From Ciona savignyi (taxonomy: Eukaryota; Chordata; Ascidiacea; Phlebobranchia; Cionidae), in contig CH003211.1 in the NCBI GenBank assembly GCA_000149265.1, positions 651,057 through 715,056 of the forward strand: 64,000 bases of DNA, given 5' to 3'. A program made the translations under genes and the position numbers. This document shows positions 38,301 to 50,200 of this stretch, one piece after another; positions within the stretch are counted from its first letter, which is position 1, and every line of letters begins with the position of its first letter. The notes beneath the pieces were generated by a model, which saw nothing but the letters and a program-made list of their open reading frames with translations, was not told the origin of the DNA and searched no databases.

Positions 38301-41300
38301 TCGAGTAAAAACTGGCTTCAAAAAATGTTCGCAAAGTGTGGAGACACAGTCTTTGATTATATTGCATTATAAAAAACTTAACTATCGAGCAAAAATACGT
38401 GCTATCGAGTGAGCCTAAAATTTACGCAACAAAATAATAACAGGCCTACTAAGCTATTATTTTAAGTAGGATATGATAGGATATTCATGTTTATCCCCGA
38501 ATGGGAAAAGCAATGTGGTTAACACACGGACAATCGTCATATTATCTCGCGCCCACTACGGTGTAACCGCAGCTATTACAGTGTGTTGTCTATGATTCAC
38601 ACGGTATTTCGATTTAGTAGAACCCATTAGTCTGCTGGATTAAGACAATGTCTGTTAACTGCCTTGCCCAATTACACAGCCGACTAGCTAGCGACCAGTT
38701 TTCTGCAACCCTTTGGTGGAAAGGCGACCCACTATCCTACTGAGCTAAGCGGTCGGACAAAAGTATGACTGGTAAATATACCACTCTTATACCTATATAT
38801 AGTTACCTGACATGTACAGAATAGAAGTCAATCCTCCCAGCTGCGGGAGGCCATTCAATACTCTGACTTATGCAGCTTTTTTCAGTATACTCTATCTCTC
38901 CACACATCCCGGGTTCTATATGAAAGATGCATTTGTAATCGGGTTTCTTCTTTTTTTGAAAATAGAAACTAAAAAATGTCACCCATACGTATATTTATAA
39001 GGTGCCATTATAATGGGTAAGAAAAGTTGTTACGTCACGATTTTGATTCCTTTAAACTCACCGTTGATCTGAACAAATGTTGTTAAAACTATTTTATCAA
39101 CTGTTTTGGAGCCAGTTATGAACTGCATTTTATGCTCGACGATCTAAACCTATAGACAAAGTGCTTACAAAAAAACACAATCCTTAAAGCACCTGTGACA
39201 AAACTGGCCACCGCTCTTTTGCTGCTCTTGTTTTTTGCGTTGGTCACAATACCAACTGTGTAGGTTGTTCCTGGAACCAACCCTGAAAGCAGTATACATT
39301 TTTACATAACTAAATACATAATCCATTATCATTGCATTAAAACATTATAAAGATCTCGAGCATCCAAAATTACGCCAGGGACGTTAACACAAGCGTAATC
39401 GTCGGGTCACCAACCGTCCACCGTCGGGTTACTAGAGCTTTTGCAGTGTTGTGTATGATTCAGACTTTCCTTTAATTTGGTAGAACCCATAATTCTACTG
39501 AGTTCAGGCAGTGTTCGTTAAGTGCCTTGCCCAAGGAGACATTTGACTAGTCAAGAGACATATTTAAATTTGCAACCTTTTAGTTGCAAAGCCGAAAGGC
39601 GACGTACTGGCCCACCAAACCAATCGGTCAGACGGCTGTAACTGTAAGTGCATTGTGCCATGACCAGACATTTAATGCCACTGGATTGGATGGATGTTCA
39701 TATACGGGTTAGCTGCACTTACAGCTAATGGTGCTCACCTGTAAACTGAAACTGAGATCCCTTTATCCCCCGAGGCTGGGTATTTCCCTCGACACCCTCC
39801 TTGGGTGAAAGATATAGATCATAATCGTCAGCGTCACCGGGAGATGAAGCCCACGTGATCAACACTTCCTCAGCTTTGACGTCACGAGCAGCGATACCAG
39901 CTACTTCTAAAGGGACTGTATAGAAAAATTTAACAAATTGTTGTTTTGTTATTTATACTATGTTGATATTGGAGCACCGTGCACTTGACCGTGAGCACAA
40001 GTTCTAAACTAACTAATCGCCGGTGTCCGTTTAATTAGGGTACGATGGGGTGTTGTTCATTTTTAAAAATGTCAAATTACTTCTCCAATATACAAGTGGG
40101 CGTTATACATCTGTCCCACTACAGCTACAACCAGCTATAGACGTATCGTGCTCCCGAATTTTCAAAATAACCACCAAAGCGCACTTACAGCGTCGAGGAC
40201 CGAGACATCTATGACTCCAAGTAGCTTAGCATTCGCGTACAACAGCTTAATATGCTGCTAGTATGCCATTACTTTAATCACCAATTTAAACTATATACAG
40301 TGAAACCCCGCTTGACGACCACCTCGATAACACGACCACCTCATTATCGAACCATTTCAATGCGTTCCCAAATAATTTACTATAGTAATGCATTGCATAC
40401 TGTTTCAATAACGCGAGCAACATAATAAGTTTAAATTTCATTTGAGATCAAAACAATAAGATTACATGAGAGCGTACGCACACACAAAGAAAAAAATTCG
40501 CTAACACGACCACCCCGCTAACGTGACCGCTTGATAACGGTCCTATAGGTGATCAGGGTAAGCGGGGTTCCACTGTAGTTTGCTTTCACTGCACCCTTGC
40601 TGAAATTTTATCGCATTCTTTGTGTATTTATTGTATACGCGCCGCATTTAGTAGGCCCATATAAAATGCCACTCGTGCCTGTTTTACGTGCTGTATACAC
40701 AATATCAACAATTATCTAAAGGTCGAGATCTCCAACACAACCTCCACAGTCGTGAAGTCCAGACCCACCAGAACAGGTCGTTGCAGACGAAACACCATTA
40801 ATAGCAAAATTGTTTTCAGATCGCAAGAGACATTTTTCATTTCGCGAGGTATATAGGTATATAAGGATTTCTGTTCCAGTAAAACAGCAAACGTTACATA
40901 CATGTAATGTGCCATTTCCATGCAATTGTGTATATATTAATAACTTTATTGGGACATGGCACACAGGGCATTGAAAATAAAACGAGTGTGGAAAAATCGT
41001 ATTTGTATATAATTTTGTTTGGTCAATGAACAGGTTTTTCTAAGTGATTTAAAATGTAACTGGTTTTATATGAGCTCTCGCAGTTCGCATTGGAGGTGCC
41101 ACTGCGACTTCATTGCGCCAATATACAGGTTTCGCCTGAAGCAGCAAACTGCTACGTTGGATTGGACCACGAAGAAAACAAACGGCAAAGAAGTTTTTTG
41201 GAGATTCAGCGTATTCATTGAACAAACCGGCTAGAGTTGCCACAATATCCAGCTCGCGGTAAGATATCACTACAAAAATTGTTTTGCTGGCTGCGATTAC

Positions 41301-44205
41301 TCAAGTAATCCAACTGTGTCAATAGCCTTAGAATATCCAAAGTTACCTTTTTAATATCTCAATAAAACAACCAAGTCATCTTAAAAATCCAATACTCACT
41401 TGTGCATTCCGTGAACACCTGTGCCCTGCTAGTTTTATCGCGAGCGTGGCACGTTATCTTGCATTCATAAGACCTGCCGGCCGTCAAACCGTTGAACACG
41501 TTGTGAGTCCGTTTCAATTTACTGATAATCACCGGTTCTTCTGTAGATGATAATAAGAAACAAAGTCCGGTTTACATTTTTTTTATAAAAGTCGTTTTTT
41601 CCAAAAACTTTTAAAAATAATTTTAATACCGGTTTGCTATTGGAAAAAGAAACCCGTCGGTTGTGTGTAATGTTTTTAACCTTAGATAATTTGGTCGAAT
41701 AAAACACCAAAACATGCTTTATTTTCTCAATATACCACGGAAGTTTTTTTGATGCTGTTAAAAACTGGTGTTAAAAAGCATAAGGTTACCACGCAAAATA
41801 TGATTCACAATTTCCTGAATTAAATATTTTTAAGTATTACTTTAAGCTTAATTCGCTTACTTGTTTTATTTTCGGTCTCCGACAGTTCAAGTGTGTAGCT
41901 CTCTACGTAACCTTCAGGTTTCCGCCACTTTACTGACATCTCGTGGTGAGTGATATCATTAAACGTGAGGTCACAAATGTGACGTGGTGCTGATGTCATC
42001 AAAGAATGTTAATATGTGTAAGAGAGGATGTGAATCGATCTAGATTCTAGATATTCCGAATTTGAATTCTCTTGAGGTTAGTAATTTTAGACTTGCTGTA
42101 AGATACAGTCAAAAATTGGACAATTGTACGTTTTAAACGCAACACCGTTCTTAAAAGCTGCAAGCTTGTAGATTTGGGTCAACCCACCAGACTGGGTTAA
42201 CCGACTGGATTGGACTGACTCGTTGCTACACACCACATACCACAAGAGCTTCCGAAATTCGCTCGTAAGCACGCACGCATAACCTGATATTGATTTTTTC
42301 AACGTTGCATAATATCCTTCCACAAATCCTCATATTAGTGAGCGTAAATACGACCATAAATATAACAACACAATTGACATCGAGGCCTACCTGTTATAAT
42401 CGACTTTGACACAGCTTCACTGTGAACTCCGTTTGCTACTGTCATCACTTTAATGTTATATTCGACGCCGGGCACCAATCCTTTATACAGATGTCTCGTG
42501 TGACGCAATCCTGTGACGTTTGTTTCTGACGTCACTCCTTCGGGCGGTGACAGCTTGCATGCGTAGCTACTTCGTCTGCCTTTCGCGTGGGCCCATAGAA
42601 TTTCAAATGAATCGCTCTCAATTTTTCCGAATTTAAGGTCTCTTGGCGGACGGGGTACTACAAAGTAATTTATTTTACCTAAATATTTCTATTTTTGCAA
42701 AAATTATATAAACGAAATTGGACATATGCTTAAAAAATGAACAACGCGGATTGGTAAAGTCGTCATTAACGCCGGCAGGATTGCTTGTTGTGTGTAATTT
42801 TTTTAATTGGATACAATTTCATTGTGCGCACTACAGAATAACACATACAAAAACCTGTCGTTACACAAATATAGATTCTATATAGTCGATATTGTGAATA
42901 ACAACGTGCCAAGTCTCACAAATCTTCGCCTAACGTAGTCTAGGATTCCTTATCAAGGAAAATATCGGTATTTATCTCTTGATAAAATCTAGCAGCAACC
43001 ACTTCTAGGTTATATAACATTGCTTACATGTAGCAACATGGGCGTTAGTAGAAGCACCAACTACTTCTTCAGCAAGTTGCGGCACCACATTTACTGTGTA
43101 ACTTGTTCCTGATTTCAATTTTGTGAACGTGTGGTTGGTGAACGGATGCCCTTTTATCTAAAGAGAAAATATTGTTTTTGTATAGTATAGTCGGTATATG
43201 TAATGGTTACGATTTCGGCCACGCCACCGTACATGACAAGCGAATTGCCATCGAGGGTGTGCAAGGTAAAAAAACACTTCCAGTGAAAATTAAATTTGTT
43301 TAAAAGAGAAATGGCTCTCAAATACATTGCATTTGCTTTGAATAGCCATCAATATAGGACATTCTGCTCATTATGGGTTATATAACGTTCTAGAGTTTCC
43401 GTGACGACTCTGAATACATGCATCCTATTCTATCATAATGATAAATACATTTTATCAACAGAATTCATAACCAATGTGCCCCATGTAAAGAACGGTGTGG
43501 TGGTTTGTACACTTTCACTTTCACGGGAACAGGACGACACACAAATAATGTAAAAATAATTTAGCTGGCAATAAACACATAATTTGCTTGTTTGTTACAA
43601 CTCTACCATCGTCCTGCATTTGACTTTCTCAGGCGGAAATATTCTCAACTGATACGTCACATCTGTTTTTTCCAAATTATTCGGCGGTGACCACGACAAT
43701 CTAAATGAATTGGTTGTGATGTCATCGAATAATACGTCCCGGATACGGTTTTCTGAAATATAATAATTTAAGCATTTCGAATGTTATCGTGTCCATTTTT
43801 AAGCAAGGTATAGCAAACATGTTTAAATAATATCCACGGTTTAGGCATTTAGTTTGTTTATGGCAAGAGCTTTGTATAAAATTTTACGTTTTTTATGAAT
43901 GGATCACATTGGTAATTTTTATCGGATACTTGTCAGTCGGTACCATTTTAAGTAGAATCTTATATATGAGGTGATCATTGGTCACACAACAGCTTTCGAT
44001 ATCACTATTACAAAACTATACTTTAAAAATTGCCGTATGTTGCTAGGTTTTACTACGCAATAGCATTTTGAGTTAAAGTCGTTTACAGCATACCTTCGTC
44101 ATCAATTTCAGTTTCTAGAGAGTTTAGTGACGTAACTGATGACGTTGAAACGAAGGATCTGGCGGTTCGAATCCTAGGTGGTGGTTTACTTGGTGCACTC
44201 CCCAT
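35381..44205 (-). CDS. Multi-FnIII protein with N-myristoylation start and EPEPEPVK tail
   Basis: Fourteen exons (plus coordinates): 44094-44205, 43607-43752, 43028-43157, 42391-42657, 41861-41989, 41400-41540, 39739-39915, 39193-39282, 38807-38915, 37939-38096, 37637-37759, 37277-37423, 36620-36889, 35381-36438. They join in frame to about 1,018 aa. Eight fibronectin type III domains follow one another, most from two exons; borders between domains are phase 1, typical of shuffled FnIII modules. Examples are [30 protein letters not shown] and [16 protein letters not shown]. The start is [11 protein letters not shown], a strong N-myristoylation context; I see no signal peptide and no transmembrane helix. 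Residues about 795-935 repeat EPEPEPVK, like PEVK segments. The last exon holds domain 8, the tail and a Ser/Asn-rich end. No family name assigned; an intracellular membrane-linked protein is inferred. Confidence 0.85.
35634..36050. repeat. 24-bp coding tandem repeat (EPEPEPVK)
   Basis: About 17 units, mostly of 24 bp, on the minus strand encode EPEPEPVK with small variants ([16 protein letters not shown], one EPELEPVK). The long open frames in other phases here are by-products of the repeat. Confidence 0.9.
38221..38297 (+). repeat. tRNA-Ser/Leu-like SINE fragment with A-rich tail
   Basis: GTCGTGTGGCCGAATGGTTA, then ACGCGACCGATACATATACC, followed by two A8-9 runs. The same head occurs on the minus strand at about 30275-30325. 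Lies in an FnIII gene intron. Confidence 0.65.
38467..38757 (-). repeat. SINE copy in FnIII gene intron
   Basis: Nearly complete, GGATATTCATGTTTATCCCC at the left, AGCTAAGCGGTCGG head complement at the right; moderately diverged. Confidence 0.8.
39371..39635 (-). repeat. SINE copy in FnIII gene intron
   Basis: Lacks the tail; retains GGGTTACTAGAGCTTTTGCA, TTAATTTGGTAGAACCCATA, GTGCCTTGCCCAAGGAGACA and GGCGACGTACTGGCCCACCA. Confidence 0.75.
40298..40575. mobile_element. pogo/Tigger-like MITE, short form, TA target
   Basis: 278-bp element, ends CAGTGAAACCCCGCTTGACG and the complement of GTAAGCGGGGTTCCACTG, with TA on both sides (40296-40297, 40576-40577). Contains CGATAACACGACCACCTCAT repeated near both ends. 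An internally deleted relative of 45952-46464, in an FnIII gene intron. Confidence 0.87.
40716..40964 (-). other. Unassigned Cys-rich open frame in FnIII gene intron
   Basis: 82-codon minus-strand frame with segments [16 protein letters not shown] and [17 protein letters not shown]. Cysteine spacing suggests an extracellular module, but there is no flanking exon or partner, and a second long frame overlaps it. Could be chance. Confidence 0.2.
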
Positions 44206-44944
44206 TCTAATTTGATTATTTGTCTTTGTTCTATTCAATTTTCGTAAGTAATTATTTCATTAATCAAAGCCAATCACGCAATTCAAAAACACAACAGAGT
44301 ATTACAGAAAGGTCTGTAATCCTACGAGTGCGCCATTAAATTAACATTTATTGACAACAAGTATGTTATTAACTAAAAAGTTGAATATGCTTTTTAATTC
44401 TTTATTTTTCTATGGGCATACCCTAAAATAAGGCTATGACATCTGGGAAAATATGTACTTCTTGCAAAGATTGATAAAACTGTATAAATATAAGCAATAT
44501 TAACAAATTAACCAAAACCTAAATCTAAATTATTAAAAGTTGAGAACTCCATATTATATTTTGGATTTTAATTTTTGGGTCATATTTTTAACAATAAAAT
44601 CTATGTCTATCTAGATTGTGCCTGTCTGCCCAGCTGTTTATAAAATAGAATTGAAGTTAAAAGAATTAAATGCCTCGATATTGTGAACACGGAGTAATTA
44701 TAAGAGAGGTCATATGGACAATGAATTGTCCTGGATACCAGGATATCAAATTCTCAACCTTTCCAGTGTAACCTAATACACAACACGTTTTCATTATTCA
44801 ATAGAAGTGTATGTGTAGAACGCCTTTTAAAATGCTACACATGTATGCGTCGTAATGTACCCCACTTTGCGTTCAAGTTAAAATGTAAACCGTAGAATTG
44901 TCCAAAGCTTTGTCATTTTTCAGTTTATTGTGGGCGCTAGAATA

Positions 44945-45115
44945 CAATAGGATGTAGGTTTATATGAACGGGGAAAGCGTTTGGAGACGAACAATCATTA
45001 GATCACCTCGCGTCGACCGAAGTGTTACCGTAATGTGTTGTGTGTGAGTTAGACGTGCCTTTAATAGTAATAGATCCCATTAATAAGCTGGCTTCGGGCA
45101 ATGTCCGCTTTTTTA
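44945..45115 (-). repeat. Truncated SINE copy
   Basis: Tail-proximal two-thirds only: GATCACCTCGCGTCGACCGA, GTGTTACCG, CCCATTAATAAGCTGGC, CGGGCAATGTCCGC; the tRNA-like head is missing. Confidence 0.68.
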
Positions 45116-45591
45116 TTTAGAATAATTTGTGATCCAGCAGCGTCTTCAAATGATCTTACCTGGTGGACCATGTCGACACACAAATATAATATAGAGCGTC
45201 AACCACGGCTATTTGTAAAACACATTTTGTATGTGTCCCATTTGTATATATATACAATAACTGTCTCTAACCACAATCGGTATGTTTTTTTATAAACGGT
45301 TTATGTAGTTTGTTTTTGAAGCAGAAACGTATGAGGTTAAGTTAACAAACCAAACTTGTTATCTTTGTTATTTCAAAAAGTATATAGTCTTGTTAGATTC
45401 CTGTCTGGACCAGTTCTTAATGTTGTAACCCGATTGTTATTGTTTTGTATCGTTTTAATTTGCTTTGTAAATACTTTCCTTTACTTTTTGTTTTAGTATA
45501 TATCCATTAAATTTATGCATCACCTTTAAAAGCGTTAAATCCCTAAAAAACATATATGATATTTCTGTAACTGCTCGAGGGCTTTTTCGAA

Positions 45592-45599
45592 ATGCAAAT
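45592..45599 (+). promoter_or_regulatory. POU octamer ATGCAAAT, copy 1
   Basis: Perfect octamer inside a block (GAGGGCTTTTTCGAAATGCA) that recurs at 46665. About 1.4 kb upstream of the FnIII gene start. Confidence 0.35.
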
Positions 45600-45951
45600 A
45601 GAATTGCGTTTTAGTGGTTATTGCCGTCATCGATTGTGGATTATTACGGTTGACAAAACGTAGACTATGGTTGATTATGTTGTTTGCCCTATGTCTATAA
45701 AGTGCCTAAACATGGCCTTCCTTAGCCTCAAGGAGTATTTGTTTTTAAGGTGCGTGAATACCACTTAAGTCACCTACAGTTCATTTTGTAGTTGGTCCGG
45801 TATGTATAATGCATTTATACAAACCTGAACGCACTCTCAAGCAGTAGGCAACCTGTTTATGTGTGAATCAGATTCATATAGATTAAGCCTATTCTTTTTA
45901 ATCACTTGGTTGCCGAATGTAAAAATGTGCGCATTTGAACAATTGCAAATA

Positions 45952-46464
45952 CAATGGAACCCCGCTTAGAGACCACCTCGATAACACGACCACCTCATTA
46001 TCAGGACCACTTTGGTGCGGTCCCAAATAATTTGCTATGCTAATGCACTGCATTCTGTTTCAATAACGCGACCACCCCGGTTTCCAGACCAGGACCGCCA
46101 TATTTTGGTCCAAAACTTCAAATTTGAGTCCGCTTAAGTGACCACTGTGCTAAATAATTTGCCTTTGTCACCAATATAACAAGGTTAAATTTATTTTATG
46201 ATCAAAACAATAAGAATAAATGAGCGCACACAAAAAAAATGTGGCAGACAGAACTGAATCCTACAAGATAAACTTAGTATTAAATTCATTCTGCAGTATC
46301 TGATAAAATATTGGCATTTGGTGAAAATTTAGTAAAAAATGCAGACGTTTAAGCTGCATACGACGACAACTTGCTGCAAATTAAAATTCACTAACACGAC
46401 CACCCCGCTAACGCGACCGATTGATCACGGTCCCATAGGTGGTCAGGTAAGCGGGGTTCTACTG
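45952..46464. mobile_element. pogo/Tigger-like MITE, long form
   Basis: 513-bp element with ends CAATGGAACCCCGCTTAGAG and complement of GTAAGCGGGGTTCTACTG; TA on the left. Internal segments TTCTGCAGTATCTGATAAAA and CATACGACGACAACTTG are shared with 61386-61889. No transposase frame. Confidence 0.85.
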
Positions 46465-46664
46465 ATAGTTTTACAAACTTTGCAGTAAACAAAATAAATG
46501 GCACAAATTAAAAAACATGTAATAGGCCAGGGAGACATGGCAAATTCAAATGCTTCCATTTAATTTTAAATACAAGTTACCTGGCGATAACCTTTTAAGC
46601 TCTCTCAAGAATTGTAATGCCAAAACCATATATGGCCTTTCCGTAATTACTTGAGGGCTTTTAA

Positions 46665-46672
46665 ATGCAAAT
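46665..46672 (+). promoter_or_regulatory. POU octamer ATGCAAAT, copy 2
   Basis: Second perfect octamer, in GAGGGCTTTTAAATGCAAAT, 1,073 bp after the first and 620 bp upstream of the protease-like gene start. Confidence 0.35.
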
Positions 46673-47294
46673 AAAATTTCGTATTATTATAGGCTAAAGA
46701 AAATGGTCGAAACGATAGTTTCTGTGCCTTAGGCGAACTATAAATGCAAACCTATATATATAACAAGAATAACATGCTTATTGGCACTAGATATACAATC
46801 ATAGTTTTGAGGAGGATATTAAAGAGGTAGCAACATTGGCAGATTCATTATAGGGTATATCTATTTGTAAGTGTGCTCTTTCGTTTATATGTCCGTAAAA
46901 ATAATTTGTTGAACACTTTCGTGCGTGTGGCCAACTAATAGAGCATGGGCCAGTCCGAAATAAAGTGTTCGAAAGTATGACTAAAGAGTTACCACAACCG
47001 ATTCGAATAAAACGTACCATGTAAAACCGGGTTTACAAATTAGACTTGCGTATTCATTTCAATACATTAGAATTTAGCTTGTGTGTGGTATACTATTGTA
47101 AAAGTGTTTTATTTTTTAACGGTTGCTGTGACTATACACAACCGATTTGCTTCAAATAAGAGAGTATCAATTTATTTTTGTAGTTTTTTCTGAAAATTTT
47201 AATCAAGAAAATTACCTTTATGATGTGCCGCATGCATTTTATTTTACAGTTTCACACTGGTATGGTATTCATTATTGTAAAACCCTGAGATAAA

Positions 47295-50200
47295 ATGTTT
47301 TCTTCGGTTTTTATTGCTTTGTTGTGTCTCGTGAGCATCGTTTACTCAACACACGAAGGTACAGTATATTCTTACTGATGTAAGAATTTATAGACTAGAA
47401 TAAGATATTCATGTTTCGTTCCTATAAATGCGAAAATGCACAGAACGCTGTCATATAGTCAATCATCCGTTAACCTAGGATATAGGATATTCATCTTTTA
47501 TCCCCGTGAATGGGAAAACCAAGGGGGTTAACACACGGGCAATCGTCAGATCACCTCGCGCCCATCGTCGGGTTACCCGAGCTATTGCAGTGTGTTGTAT
47601 ATGATAGACACGTTCCTTCAATTGGTAGAACCCATTAATCCGCTGGATTCAGGCAATGTCCGTAAAGTGCCTTGCCCAAGGACACAACCGACTAGCTAGC
47701 GACCAGTTTCGCACCTTCAACCTTTCGATTGAAAGGCGACGCACTTAACCGTTAGACCAACGGGCCGGACAGTATGTCTTAAATGTTGGAGACGTTTTTT
47801 TTTGTTTTAGTACAACCCATTAATCATTTGGGTAAAGGTGATGTCAGATTGCGCAAGGTTTCACCCGTTTATAGCCGGCGACTGATTTCGATTACACCAT
47901 CTTCCGTCTGCCTTCGGACCGATCTTGCCGATTAAGTTAGCTCTCCTATTAATCTTTATAAACACGAGTGGTCGGTTAAAAGTTATAATTTCTTATTCAT
48001 CAGGACCTGCGGCCGCCATGGATCTTTTCAAGTTCTGTTTCTTAATAAATATCGCAAAGAAACTATGGCATGCAAAATATTGCTAAAAATAACAATATCT
48101 ACCCCGAATAATTTTCAGATATATTTTGATATTTTGGCGACATAAGCAACGTTCCTAACAATTGGTGCAATTTTATTTGCTACATGCTTTTTCAAAAATA
48201 ACTGTAGTAAATCATTGTTTTTCGTTAAAAAAATGTCAATAATATATATAAAAATTATTATTATTCGATACCGTTACGCCGAGAATTTTATCCAGACTGT
48301 CTGTTTTACGACAGTTCATTTTGGTGGATCTTTGTCGATACATTTAAGATCAGTTTTTGCCCAAGTAGGTTAAATCTGAATAAAACCGTATTTAAAAAAA
48401 ATAGGTAAAATATTTATGTTTTTTTATGATTGGTACGTTGTTTTAATTTAGTAGAACAGATTAATTCACTGAACTCGCTGTGCACTATTCCACTAAGAGG
48501 TACAAAGACGTAACTCACCTAAATTGATAGGTGATGAAGGTATTGTGGTAATGTGTCCGACCAGGAACACTACAGCAGCACAACAAGAGGGTAGAAGATG
48601 TAGAAAACCTTGTCAACCAGAGAATAATCGATGTAGAGATGGCAAAGTGTGTGTTTGTGACCACGAATGCGGTTATTCATGCATCAATATGTGTAAGTGT
48701 GATTGCAATAACCATGCATTATCATATAGACACTGGGCGCAATAATACACATTGCTTGTTGGTATTTTATTTATAATTGGCCCCTTTCGAATCCGAGTGT
48801 AATATATTTTGATCCAAACCCACTGAAAATAGTAACCATTTGCGCTCCATTACAATAGAAAATCCAAGTGGATTAAACTTGTGTATAGGTGCTTTAGCTA
48901 ATATGCTTTGGATATGCAGCTGCGAATTCTTAGTAGATTGCGACAGGGAAATTTCCAATATAGCAAAAAATATATTCAGGGCGGTCATTTTGTGAATTTT
49001 CGGAGCCGATAATTCGTTAACAGCCGATATGTCCGGTCTGACAGGAATCATTTACTTATTGTACAGGAAGTTGTTAATGAATAAAGTGAACTTGGGAAAG
49101 AACCAATGATAATAATCAATTCTTCAATTCTATATCAAATAGGCCTATATGCAATTCAATGCGAAACCGTATGTGTTAAGAAGATCCAAGATATAAACTC
49201 TATTAATCCATGCTCGAAAAAACAGCATTGTTGTATAGTGAGAAATCGTGAAAAAAAACAAGATCACGAAACGTTAAAACCTGCGGTCGAGTTAAGCGGT
49301 TTTATAACCGTGTGAAGGGAGAGTTATATGGAACCAGTGGTTAAGCCAACATGCAGCACATAATAAACAATTAGAAACCGCGAAATTGCTACAAGCCTTC
49401 CTTGCAGTAGCTCTGAAGTATTTATCAGCCAACACTGGCAACACAGAGTGGATTTCCACATTAGTTAATTGCATTCCTGTTATATAGCTGTTATAGGAGT
49501 TAAAACAGACACTGGTATAAGGGTATGAAGTATCTGAAACCTTTTTTCGCATTGAAATTCCATATTAATTTATTTTGGTTTGAAGTTTTTAGCTGTTCCA
49601 TGCTAGTTCGAATTCCTGAAAATGTTAACCTATATAATTGGATAACACGTTCCACCTAATGACCTGACATGATGTCTGTCACCGAAGTGTCGCAAAAAAC
49701 GGGTTGAAATCAAAGTGTGTACCCTTCGGAGTTGAAGGAAGCCATTAACAAGAAAGCTAAATTAAATAAAAATCGGATTGGAAAAATGCGAATTTACCGA
49801 CATAGAAATAAAATAAAACAACATTACATCAGCTATCATGGCTGAAAGTTTTACTCGTATTTGATCAGGTTGACTCACGAATACTTATTAAAGAGTAGTC
49901 ATACAGATAAGAGCAATGTTTTCTTTCACGCAGTATTGTATGGAATTGAGTCGTTCTTTCGCGTTTTCCATTATTCCAATAGGATCAGGAAATGTCCGCG
50001 TTAGGGAATTCCCCCAGGGTTAAACCCTAAATTATTTATACATGCACATTTACGTCATGTTATTTAGCCGATATAAAGTAAATATCGTAACCTTTTTACC
50101 CATTTCCAGTGCCCAGTCATACTACTAACAAAAGTAGGCGTATTTGCATACACACAGCACTAAAAGGATGAAAAATGAAATTAAAGAAACAGCTTACTTA

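Larger units (their letters stand above)
44206..47294. other. Divergent spacer between the FnIII gene and the protease-like gene
   Basis: Both genes start outward from here, so their promoters are here. Contains a truncated SINE, a long pogo-like MITE (45952-46464) and two related blocks with octamer motifs. No coding exon seen. Confidence 0.55.

Noticed and set aside
41019..41270. Overlapping 71- and 73-codon frames in an FnIII gene intron
   Set aside because: No splice partners, no recognisable domain, and frames open on both strands; treated as chance or old repeat.
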